A stretch of DNA of 64,000 nt, taken from Marinimicrococcus flavescens (GTDB lineage Bacteria; Pseudomonadota; Alphaproteobacteria; Geminicoccales; Geminicoccaceae). This document shows positions 51,107 to 59,404 of this stretch, in pieces; positions within the stretch are counted from its first letter, which is position 1; each line of letters begins with the position of its first letter. Position numbers and translations under genes: made by a program. The notes beneath the pieces are model-generated. The model made no database searches. It was not told the origin of the DNA and saw nothing but the letters and a program-made list of their open reading frames with translations. Location: NCBI GenBank assembly GCA_029211145.1, contig JARGEQ010000006.1, forward strand, positions 1-64,000, written 5' to 3'.

Positions 51107-52381
51107 ATGTCGAGCTTCATGCTGGTAGCGATGGTGGTGCTGTTCGCGCTCAGCGTGCCCATTGCCGTGGCCATCCTCGCCGCCTCCATCGGCGGCATCG
51201 CCTTCTTCACCTCGATGCCGCTGGTGGTCGTTGCGCAAAAGCTGATGACCACCCTCGACAGCTTCCCGCTGCTGGCGATCCCCTTCTTCATCCTGGCCGG
51301 CAACCTCATGGAGGCGGGCGGGATCTCGGCCCGGCTGGTGGACTTCGCCAAGGCGGTGGTGGGCGGCGTGCAGGGCGGCCTCGCCTGCTCGTGCGTCTTC
51401 ACCTGCATGATCTTCGCCTCGGTCTCGGGCTCCAGCGTCGCCACCACCTTCGCCATCGGCGCCATCATCATCCCGGCGATGGCCAAGCACGGCTATCCGC
51501 GCAATTTCGCCGCCTCGCTCCAGGCCACCTCCGCCGAGCTCGGCGTCATCATCCCGCCCTCGATCCCGATGATCCTCTACGGCGTCAGCGCCGAGGTCTC
51601 GATCGGCGAGCTGTTCGTGGCGGGCATCGGCCCGGGGCTGCTGATCGGCGCCGCGCTCACCCTCTATGTCTGGCTCGCCTGCCGCCGGCGCGGCTGGGGC
51701 CTCGACGATCACGAGGGCCGCCTGCCGCTGCCGGCCGCCACCCGCCGCGCCGCCCTTGCGCTCATCATGCCGGTGATCGTCATCGGCGGCATCTACCAGG
51801 GCGTGTTCACCCCGACCGAGGCCTCGGTGGTGGCGGTGTTCTACGCGCTCGCCATCGGCATGGGCGTCTACCGCGCCATCGGCTGGGGCGATCTCGCCGC
51901 GGTGCTGCAAAAGTCGGTGATCTCCTCGACCATCATCCTCTTCGTCATCGCCGCCGCCGGCCTCTTCAGCTTCCTCATCACCCGCGCCGGCGTGCCGGCC
52001 GCTGTGGGCGCGTGGATCGGCGGCGTCATCGCCGACCCCTACCTCTTCCTCCTGGTGGTCAACGTCTTCCTCTTCGTCGTCGGCATGTTCGTCGAGACCT
52101 CGGCCGCCATCATCGTGCTGGCGCCGATCCTCACGCCGGTGGCCATGCAGTTCGGCGTGGATCCGGTCCATTTCGGCCTGATCGTGGTGGTGAACCTGGC
52201 GTTGGGCATGATCACCCCGCCCTTCGGGGTGAACCTGTTCGCCGCCTGCCAGGTAGCCAGGATCCCCTTCGAGAGCATCGTGCCGCGGCTGCTGCCGTTC
52301 GTCCTCACGGTGATGCTCTGCCTCGGCATCATCACCTACGTACCGCAGCTCTCGCTGATCTTCCGCGACCTGCTGTACTGA
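51107..52381 (+). CDS. dctM: TRAP transporter large permease DctM
   Basis: 424 residues with about 12 membrane helices. Conserved motifs include SFPLLAIPFFILAGNLME, ASVSGSSVATTFAIGAIIIPAM and PPSIPMILYGV, plus GMITPPFGVNLF near the C-terminus. It is the Na+-coupled permease of the TRAP system. It ends just before a strong hairpin, which closes the malonyl-CoA decarboxylase/TRAP gene group. Confidence 0.93.
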   Translation: MSSFMLVAMVVLFALSVPIAVAILAASIGGIAFFTSMPLVVVAQKLMTTLDSFPLLAIPFFILAGNLMEAGGISARLVDFAKAVVGGVQGGLACSCVFTCMIFASVSGSSVATTFAIGAIIIPAMAKHGYPRNFAASLQATSAELGVIIPPSIPMILYGVSAEVSIGELFVAGIGPGLLIGAALTLYVWLACRRRGWGLDDHEGRLPLPAATRRAALALIMPVIVIGGIYQGVFTPTEASVVAVFYALAIGMGVYRAIGWGDLAAVLQKSVISSTIILFVIAAAGLFSFLITRAGVPAAVGAWIGGVIADPYLFLLVVNVFLFVVGMFVETSAAIIVLAPILTPVAMQFGVDPVHFGLIVVVNLALGMITPPFGVNLFAACQVARIPFESIVPRLLPFVLTVMLCLGIITYVPQLSLIFRDLLY

Positions 52382-52383
52382 AG

Positions 52384-52408
52384 GCCCGCCGCGGCTTGCG
52401 CGGCGGGC
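52384..52408 (+). terminator. Terminator after dctM
   Basis: Perfect 10-bp stem GCCCGCCGCG / CGCGGCGGGC with a 5-base loop, starting 3 bp after the dctM stop. No long T tract. It separates the TRAP operon from the SEL1 operon. Confidence 0.75.
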
Positions 52409-52452
52409 TCCGGCCCTTGCCCTCTCTCGCACGCGATGATTGAACGGTCTAA

Positions 52453-52467
52453 CGCGATATTATCGCG
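52453..52467. promoter_or_regulatory. 15-bp palindrome upstream of the SEL1 operon
   Basis: CGCGATATTATCGCG, seven-base arms about a single T, in the AT-richer part of the 120-bp gap before the first SEL1 gene (start 52529). Position suits an operator or a -10 region of the operon. No regulator can be named. Confidence 0.45.
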
Positions 52468-52528
52468 CTCGACATGACCGGCGCCGCGCCCGGGCCGACG
52501 GGGCGACCTGCCATTGCTGCGAGCCTTC

Positions 52529-54727
52529 ATGACCGCCCAGCCCATTCCTCCGCTCCGCCGCGTTCTTCGTCTCTCGCTGGCGGCCGCCACCCTGCTCGCC
52601 GCCGCCGCCACCTCCACCGCCGCGCCACTGCCGCTTGGCCCCGACGAGATCGCGGCGCAGGAGGCAGCGCGGCGCGCCGAGGCCGCCGCCGAGGTCGAGC
52701 GCCTGCGCGAGAGGGCCGAGGAGGGCGACGCCCAGGCGCAGTACCTCCTGGGATATGCCTACGCCGAGGGCGACGGGGTAATGCGCGACCTCGCGGAGGC
52801 GCTGCGCTGGTACCGGGCCGCCGCCGAGCAGGGCGAGCGCCACGCCCAGAACAACCTGGGCGCCATGTACGGCACGGGCGAAGGCGTTCCGCAGGACGAG
52901 GAGGAGGCGGTCCGCTGGTTCCGCCGCGCGGCAAGGCAGGGCGACCCGTTGGCGGCCCTCAATCTGGGCATCCGCTACCGTGACGGTGTCGGCGTGGAGC
53001 GCGATCCCGCGCAGGCAGTGGCGTGGCTGGAACGCGCGGCGCGGGGCGGCGAGCTGGACGCGCAGCTCTCCCTGGCCTGGATGTTCGAGCAGGGAGACGG
53101 CGTGCCACCGGACCCCGCCGCCGCCCTGCGGTGGTTCCGCCGCGCCGCCAACCGGGGCGACGCCGGCGCCCAGAACATGATGGGCGTGGCCTACGGCCGG
53201 GGCAAGGGCGTGCCAGTCGACCTCGCGGAGGCCGCGCGGTGGTACCGCCGGGCAGCCGCGCAAGGCCATTCCCACGGACAGCTCAACCTCGCGCACCGCT
53301 ACCGGTTCGGCGAGGGCGTGCCGTTGGACCTCGAGGAGGCGGCGCGGCTCTACCGCCGGGCGGCCGGGCAGGGCGAGGCCATCGCCGCCTACGAGCTCGG
53401 CCGCCTCCACGCGGACGAGGACGGCCCGCTGACCGACTACGCCGAGGCGGCGCGATGGTACCGGATGGCGGTGGAGCTGGGCAGCATCGGCGCGGCGAAC
53501 GAGCTCGGCGTGCTTTACGGCCGTGGCCAGGGGGTGGCGCAGGACTACGCCGAAGCGGCGCGCTGGTACCGGATGGCGGCCGAGAAGGGCGTTGCCACCG
53601 CGCAGCTCAACCTCGCGCACCGCTACCGGTTCGGCCAGGGGGTGGATCAGGATCTCGAGGAGGCGGCACGCTGGTACCGGCTGGCCGCCGCGCAGGGAGA
53701 TCCCGACGCCCAGTTCGGCCTCGCGCTCATGCATGAGCAGGGAACCGGCGTGCCGCAGGACCGCGCGGAGGCCGCCCGCCTCTACCGGCTGGCAGCAGAG
53801 CAGGGAGACCTTGCGGCGCAGTTCAACCTCGCGCTGCTCTACGAGGAAGGCACGGGCGTCCCGCAGGACCTTGAGGAGGCGGCGCGCCTCTACCGGCTCG
53901 GCGCAGAGCAGGGAGACGCCGACGCGCAGTACCAGCTCGCCAGCATGTACCTGGACGGCCGGGGCGTGCCGCTCGACACGAAGGAGGGCGTCCGCCTCCT
54001 GCGCCTCGCAGTGGCGCAGGGCGACGCCTTCGCCCAGAACCTCCTGGGCCACCTCCTTCTCAACGGCTACGGCGTCACCAAGGACCCCGCCGAGGCGCGC
54101 CGCCTCTTCCTGCTGGCGGCGGAGCAGGGCAACGAGGTGGCGATGTTCAACCTCGGTCTGATCCACCAGAAAGGCCTGGGAGTGATCGAGGACATGGCCG
54201 AGGCGACGCGCTGGTACACGCTCGCCGCCGAGCACGGCGACCTCGACGCCCAGCGCGAGCTCGCCGGCATGTACGAGAACGGCATCGGCGTGAACCGGGA
54301 CATGGACGAGGCCGTGCACTGGTACCGCCGCGCCGCCGAGGGCGGCAACGCGGACGCCCGCAACATGATGGGCTTCTTCCACGAGACCGGCCACGGCGCG
54401 CCGCAGGATCTCGCCGAGGCCGCCCGCTGGTACCGCCTCGCCGCCGACGATGGCGATGCCTACGGCCGCTACAATCTAGGGCTGCTCCACGAGCAGGGCC
54501 GCGGCGTCGAGCGCGATCAGGCCATGGCGCTGGCCCTCTTCTCCCTCGCCGCCGCCGACGCCGACGGCTCCCTCTTCCTCCTCGCCACGGCAGCCGGCGC
54601 GCGCGTCGGGCTCGCGCTGGACGCCGCCGGGCGCGAGCGGGCCCGGGCGCTGATCCGCGACGGCGCCCCCGCCCTTCCCCCCTCCCGCGAGGCCGCCCTC
54701 GAGCCCCCTGCGGCAGCCGCCCCCTGA
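52529..54727 (+). CDS. SEL1-repeat exported protein 1 (17 repeats)
   Basis: 732 residues from ATG 52529 (a TTG five codons upstream is less likely). A signal peptide (LSLAAATLLAAAATSTAA) lacks the lipobox cysteine, so unlike its six neighbours this protein should be soluble in the periplasm or secreted. A charged helix precedes 17 tandem SEL1-like repeats of 36 residues each, the last degenerate (A-x2-x-L-G-x2-Y-x2-G-x-G-V-x2-D-x2-E-A-x-R-W-Y-R-x-A-A-x-Q-G), for example AQNNLGAMYGTGEGV. The protein is a long solenoid with a C-terminal cap (GRERARALIRDGAPAL). SEL1 solenoids act as protein-binding scaffolds; the partner is unknown. No cysteines, unlike Helicobacter Hcp proteins. Confidence 0.9.
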   Translation: MTAQPIPPLRRVLRLSLAAATLLAAAATSTAAPLPLGPDEIAAQEAARRAEAAAEVERLRERAEEGDAQAQYLLGYAYAEGDGVMRDLAEALRWYRAAAEQGERHAQNNLGAMYGTGEGVPQDEEEAVRWFRRAARQGDPLAALNLGIRYRDGVGVERDPAQAVAWLERAARGGELDAQLSLAWMFEQGDGVPPDPAAALRWFRRAANRGDAGAQNMMGVAYGRGKGVPVDLAEAARWYRRAAAQGHSHGQLNLAHRYRFGEGVPLDLEEAARLYRRAAGQGEAIAAYELGRLHADEDGPLTDYAEAARWYRMAVELGSIGAANELGVLYGRGQGVAQDYAEAARWYRMAAEKGVATAQLNLAHRYRFGQGVDQDLEEAARWYRLAAAQGDPDAQFGLALMHEQGTGVPQDRAEAARLYRLAAEQGDLAAQFNLALLYEEGTGVPQDLEEAARLYRLGAEQGDADAQYQLASMYLDGRGVPLDTKEGVRLLRLAVAQGDAFAQNLLGHLLLNGYGVTKDPAEARRLFLLAAEQGNEVAMFNLGLIHQKGLGVIEDMAEATRWYTLAAEHGDLDAQRELAGMYENGIGVNRDMDEAVHWYRRAAEGGNADARNMMGFFHETGHGAPQDLAEAARWYRLAADDGDAYGRYNLGLLHEQGRGVERDQAMALALFSLAAADADGSLFLLATAAGARVGLALDAAGRERARALIRDGAPALPPSREAALEPPAAAAP
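54248..54393 (+). repeat. 146-bp tract identical to 56569-56714
   Basis: This stretch, covering SEL1 repeat 15 and the start of repeat 16 of the first gene, is identical base for base to 56569-56714 in the second gene. Sequence on both sides is only partly similar, which points to recent gene conversion or duplication between the two genes. Confidence 0.85.
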
Positions 54728-54752
54728 CGCCCTGCAAGCCCTGCGAGCCACC

Positions 54753-57039
54753 ATGCCTACCCTGCCCCGCCGCCCGCGCCGCACGCCCGCCCTCGCCCTG
54801 CCGCTGGCCGCGCTTCTGCTCACGGGCTGCCAGGCCCCGCCGCCGAGCGATGCGACCCCTGCCGCCGCGGCCGAGCAGGCGGCGCAGAGGGAGCGCCAGA
54901 AGGTGCTGATCGAGCGCCTGCTGCCGCTGGCCGAGGCGGGCGACGGGGACGCGCAGTTCCTGATCGGCCACACCTATGCCGACGAGAGCGGTGGAGCGGC
55001 CGATCCGGCCGAGGCGGCGCGCTGGTTCCGGCTCGCCGCAGGGCAGGGCATCGCGAACGCGCAATACGCGCTCGGGAGGCTTTACGACGAGGGCAGAGGT
55101 GTGCCTCTCGACGACGCCGAGGCCGTCCGCTGGTATCGCATGGCGGCCGAGCAGGGCGACGCCCCCGCCCAGAACAACCTGGGTGTCATGTATTCCACGG
55201 GCGAAGGCGTGGCGCAGGACCTCGACGAGGCGGTGCGCTGGCAGCGTCTCGCAGCCGCGCAGGGCCTTTCCGATGCCCAGCTCAATCTCGGCTCGAGATA
55301 CCTCAACGGCACGGGCGTGCCCGAGGATCACGCGGAAGCGGCGCGCCTGATCCGCCTCGCGGCCGGGCAGGGACACCCCATGGCGGAGTTCCTGCTCGGC
55401 CGGGTGCATGAGCGCGGCAAGGGCGTGAAGCAGGACCAGGCGGAAGCGCTGCGCTGGTACCGCCTCGCGGCAGAGCACGGCAATGCCGCCGCCCAGTACC
55501 ATCTCGCGACGAGCTACCGGGACGGCGAGGGCGTGGCCCGAGACCTGGCTGAAGCAGCCACGTGGTTCCGCAAGGCCGCCGAGCAGGGCGACGCGAGCGC
55601 GCAGCACGATCTGGCCTGGTTGTACAAGGAAGGTCATGGCGTGTCCCGGGACGATGCCGCCGCGGCGCGCTGGTTTCGTGTGGCGGCAGAGCAGGGGCAC
55701 GCCGGCGCACAGAACACGCTGGCTTTCCTCCACGCCGAGGGCGACGGGGTGCCCCAGGACATGGGCGAGGCCGTCCGCTGGTACCGCGCGGCCGCCGCGC
55801 AGGAGGATGCCTCCGCCCTCTACAATCTCGGGGTTCTGTACGAGCACGGCAGGGGCGTGCCGCAGGATACCGCCGAGGCCGTGCGCCTGTACCGGCTCGC
55901 CGCCGGGCAGGGCCATCATTCAGCCATGCTGAATCTGGGCGTCCTACAGGGACGGCGACGGCGTGAAGCAGGACCAGGCCGAAGCGGTGCGCTGGTTCCG
56001 GCTTCTGGCGGAGGAAGGTGACGCAGAGGGACAGACTGCCCTGGGCACGATGTACCTGCAGGGGTCGGGCGTGCCGGAAAACCCGGCGGAGGCGCGGCGC
56101 CTCTATCTTCTGGCGGCGGCGCAGGGCTTCGCGCCGGCACAGCGGAACCTGGGCCTCATCCACGAGACCGGCCAGGGCGTCCCCGAGGATGACGCTGAGG
56201 CCTCCCGCTGGTACCGGCTGGCTGCCGAGCAAGGAGATGCGGCCGCCCAGTTCGACCTTGCGCTCCTGTACAGGGCCGGCACCGGCGTGCCGCAGGATCA
56301 TGCCGAGGCCGCACACTGGCTCCGCCTCGCCGCCGGGCAGGAGCATCGCGATGCGCAGTTCGTCCTCGGCTTTCTGCATGTACTGGGCGAGGGCGTCCCG
56401 GAGGACATGGCGGAAGCGCGGCGTCTCTATCTGCTGGCGGCGAGCCAGGGAAGCCCGGAAGCACAATCCGCCCTGGGCCATCTGCACGCCCTGGGTCTGG
56501 ACGGCGAGGAGGATCCCGCCGAGGCGGCGCACTGGTACGGGCTTGCCGCCGAGCAGGGGGAGGCCTTTGCCCAGCGCGAGCTCGCCGGCATGTACGAGAA
56601 CGGCATCGGCGTGAACCGGGACATGGACGAGGCCGTGCACTGGTACCGCCGCGCCGCCGAGGGCGGCAACGCGGACGCCCGCAACATGATGGGCTTCTTC
56701 CACGAGACCGGCCAGGGCGTGCCGCAGGATCTCGCCGAAGCCGCCCGCTGGTACCGCCGCTCCGCCGACGATGGCGACGCCTACGGCCTCTACAATCTGG
56801 GCCTGCTCCACGAGCAGGGCCGCGGCGTCGAGCGCGATCTGGCGCTGGCCTTGGCCCTCTTCACCCTGGCCGCCGAGGCCGCCGAGGACTCCCTCTTCGC
56901 CACCGCCGAGATGGCCCTCGACCGGCTCGCCCCAACGCTCGGCCCGGCCGATCGCGAACGGGCCGAGGCGCTGGTGCGCGCCGGCCGTGCCCCGACGCAG
57001 GACGCGGCGCCCGGGTCACCACCCGCGATCGATCCCTGA
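54753..57039 (+). pseudogene. SEL1-repeat lipoprotein 2, frameshifted (18 repeats)
   Basis: ATG 54753 opens a lipoprotein signal peptide with lipobox LLTGC. Nine complete 36-residue SEL1 repeats follow in the first frame. In repeat 10 the frame breaks near 55944: after LNLGVL the sequence continues correctly (RDGDGVKQDQAEAVRWFRLL) one base over, as if two bases of CTCT had been lost. The second frame carries repeats 10-18 and the usual C-terminal cap, ending at 57039. In the first frame translation stops at 56021. A truncated nine-repeat product may be made, or the break may be a sequencing error; the intact second half argues for a recent event. Starts 25 bp after gene 1. Confidence 0.8.
56569..56714 (+). 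repeat. 146-bp tract identical to 54248-54393
   Basis: Second copy of the identical tract, in repeats 16-17 of the second SEL1 gene. See the entry at 54248-54393. Confidence 0.85.
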
Positions 57040-57049
57040 CCACACCTGT

Positions 57050-57082
57050 AACTGCCGCGAGCCGTCATGACCGCCCTGCCCC
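57050..57082 (+). repeat. 33-bp start-site repeat, copy 1
   Basis: 33 bases across the start codon of the third SEL1 gene, identical to 59372-59404 before and in the fourth gene. Includes CTGCCGCGAGCC followed by the ATG. Related sequence (GCGAGCC-n2-CATG) precedes the first and second genes, suggesting duplication units that included the leader. Confidence 0.8.
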
Positions 57083-59361
57083 ACCGCTCCCTCCGCCCGC
57101 CCGCCCGCCTCGCCCTGCCGCTGACCGCGCTGCTGTTGGCCGGCTGCGTGACGCCCGGGGGGCCGAGCGCGCCGCAGCCACAGATCACCGCGACGGAAGC
57201 CGCGCGCGAGGTCGAGGACGCAGCCGAGGTCGAGCGCCTGCGGCCGCTGGCCGAGGCGGGCGATGCGGAGGCGCAGTTCCTCCTCGGCCTCTTCCACGCC
57301 CACGGCCGGGGCGTCCCGGAGGACGATGCCGAGGCGGTGCGCTGGTACCGGCTCGCCGCCGACCAGGGCGACTACCGGGCACAGAACAATCTGGGCGGCA
57401 TGTATGACCGCGGCGACGGCGTGCCGCAGGATCTGGCCCAGGCGGAGCACTGGTACCGCCTTGCCGCCGAGCAGGGCGCGGCGGTTGCGCAGCGCAATCT
57501 CGGGGCACTCTTCTTCAACCGCGAAGACGGCGCCCGGGACGTCGTGCAGGCCGCTGCGTGGCTCCGCAAGGCGGCCGAGCAGGGCAACGCCGACGCACAA
57601 TACCAGCTGGGCCAGATGTACGACGATGGCACCGGCGTGCCGGAGGACGATGCGGAGGCGGTGCGCTGGTATCGGCTGGCCGCCGAGCAGGGCCAGGCCG
57701 GCGCCCGGAACACGCTGGCCTGGATGTATGCGGACGGCCACGGCGTGGCGCAGGACGACGCCGAGGCCATGCGCTGGTTCCGCAAGGCGGCCGAGCAGGG
57801 CCATGTCGGCGCGCAGGCCACGCTGGCGGCGCGCCATGCCACCGGCGACGGTGTGGCGAAGGACGACGAGGCCGCCGTGCATTGGCTCCGGCAGGCGGCC
57901 GCGCAGGGTCATGCCGGTGCCCGGAACGCCCTGGGCGTGCGTTACGCGACCGGCGAGGGCGTGCCCGAGGACATGAGCGAGGCGATCCGCTGGTACCGCC
58001 TGGCGGCCGAGCAGGGTCAGCCCATCGCCCAGATCAATCTGGCCAGCAAGTACCGCGACGGACGGGGCGTGACCAAGGATCCGGCCGAAGCGCTGCGCTG
58101 GTATCGCAAGGCCGCCGAGCAGGGCGAGCCGCTGGCGGCCTACGAGATCGGCCGCCTCTACGTTCATGGCCAGGGCGTGGCGCCGGACCACGCCCTGGCC
58201 GTCCGCTGGTTCCGACAGGCGGTTGACCAGGGTATGGCCGAGGCGGCGAACGAGCTCGGCGTCCTCTACGGTCGCGGCGAGGGCGTGGCACAGGACCATG
58301 CGGAATCGGTGCGCTGGTATCGAATGGCCGCCGAACAGGGCGACGCGACGGCCCAGTTCAATCTCGCCAGCAATTACCAGCTGGGTCAGGGCGTCCCGCA
58401 AGACGCGGCCGAGGCGGCGCGCTGGTACCGGCTGGCGGCCGAGCAGGGCGACGCCGATGCGCAGTTCAGTCTCGCGCTGATGTACGAGGATGGCAGCGGC
58501 GTGACGCAGGATCATGCCGAGGCAGCGCGGCTCTATCGCCTGGCGGCAGAGCAGGGCGACGTCGCTGCCCAGTACAATCTGGCGCTCCTGTACCGCATAG
58601 GCCTCGGCGTCGCGCGGGACGATGCCGAGGCGGCACGGCTCTATCGGCTCGCCGCCGAGCAGGGCGACCCCGAGGCCCAGACCAATCTCGGCAACCTGCT
58701 CGTTCGCGGCGAGGGCGTGCCGGCGGATCCGGTGGAAGCGCGGCGCCTCTTTCTCCTCGCCGCCGAGCAGGGCAGCGCGGTGGCCCAGTTCAATCTGGGC
58801 GAGCTCTATGCGCTGGGTCTGGGCGTGCCCGAGGACCAGGCGGAGGCGGCGCGCTGGTACGGCCTGTCCGCCGGGCAGGGCGACGTCGACGCACAGCGTG
58901 CCCTGGCCGGCATGTACGAGAACGGCAAGGGCGTGCCGCAGGATCTCGAGAAGGCGGTGGGCTGGTACCGCCGCGCCGCCGAGGGCGGCCATGCCGACGC
59001 CCGCAACATGATGGGGTTCTTTCACGAGACCGGCCGGGGCGTGAAGCAGGATCTCGCCGAGGCCGCCCGCTGGTACCGGCTCGCCGCCGACGATGGCGAC
59101 GCCTACGGCCTCTATAATCTCGGGCTTCTGGTGGAGGACGGCCGCGGCGTGGAGCGCGATACCGCCCGGGCCTCCGCCCTCTTCACCCTGGCCGCCGAGG
59201 CCGCCGAGGATTCACTCCTCGCGCTGGCGGGAACGGCCCGCGACCGGGTCACGGCAACGCTCACTCCTGCCGAGCGCGAACGGGCCGAGGCGCTGGTGCG
59301 AACCGGCCGTGCCCCGGCGCTGGAAGCGGCGCCCGCCGCGTCCCCGACAACGAACCCCTGA
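57067..59361 (+). CDS. SEL1-repeat lipoprotein 3 (18 repeats)
   Basis: 764 residues. Signal peptide with lipobox LLLAGC (Cys about 26); +2 residue Val suggests outer-membrane sorting. A short helix (VERLRPLAEAGDAE) precedes 18 SEL1 repeats of 36 residues without gaps. Repeat 3 is altered at its centre (FNREDGARD in place of the G-x-G-V turn). Repeats 16-18 (AGMYENGKGVPQD, GFFHETGRGVKQD, GLLVEDGRGVERD) match the end of genes 1 and 2, so genes 1-3 share a C-terminal module. Ends with the cap AERERAEALVRTGRAP. Starts 27 bp after gene 2. Confidence 0.92.
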   Translation: MTALPHRSLRPPARLALPLTALLLAGCVTPGGPSAPQPQITATEAAREVEDAAEVERLRPLAEAGDAEAQFLLGLFHAHGRGVPEDDAEAVRWYRLAADQGDYRAQNNLGGMYDRGDGVPQDLAQAEHWYRLAAEQGAAVAQRNLGALFFNREDGARDVVQAAAWLRKAAEQGNADAQYQLGQMYDDGTGVPEDDAEAVRWYRLAAEQGQAGARNTLAWMYADGHGVAQDDAEAMRWFRKAAEQGHVGAQATLAARHATGDGVAKDDEAAVHWLRQAAAQGHAGARNALGVRYATGEGVPEDMSEAIRWYRLAAEQGQPIAQINLASKYRDGRGVTKDPAEALRWYRKAAEQGEPLAAYEIGRLYVHGQGVAPDHALAVRWFRQAVDQGMAEAANELGVLYGRGEGVAQDHAESVRWYRMAAEQGDATAQFNLASNYQLGQGVPQDAAEAARWYRLAAEQGDADAQFSLALMYEDGSGVTQDHAEAARLYRLAAEQGDVAAQYNLALLYRIGLGVARDDAEAARLYRLAAEQGDPEAQTNLGNLLVRGEGVPADPVEARRLFLLAAEQGSAVAQFNLGELYALGLGVPEDQAEAARWYGLSAGQGDVDAQRALAGMYENGKGVPQDLEKAVGWYRRAAEGGHADARNMMGFFHETGRGVKQDLAEAARWYRLAADDGDAYGLYNLGLLVEDGRGVERDTARASALFTLAAEAAEDSLLALAGTARDRVTATLTPAERERAEALVRTGRAPALEAAPAASPTTNP

Positions 59362-59371
59362 CCAGACCCGC

Positions 59372-59404
59372 AACTGCCGCGAGCCGTCATGACCGCCCTG
59401 CCCC
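59372..59404 (+). repeat. 33-bp start-site repeat, copy 2
   Basis: Identical to 57050-57082, across the start codon of the fourth SEL1 gene. Confidence 0.8.
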
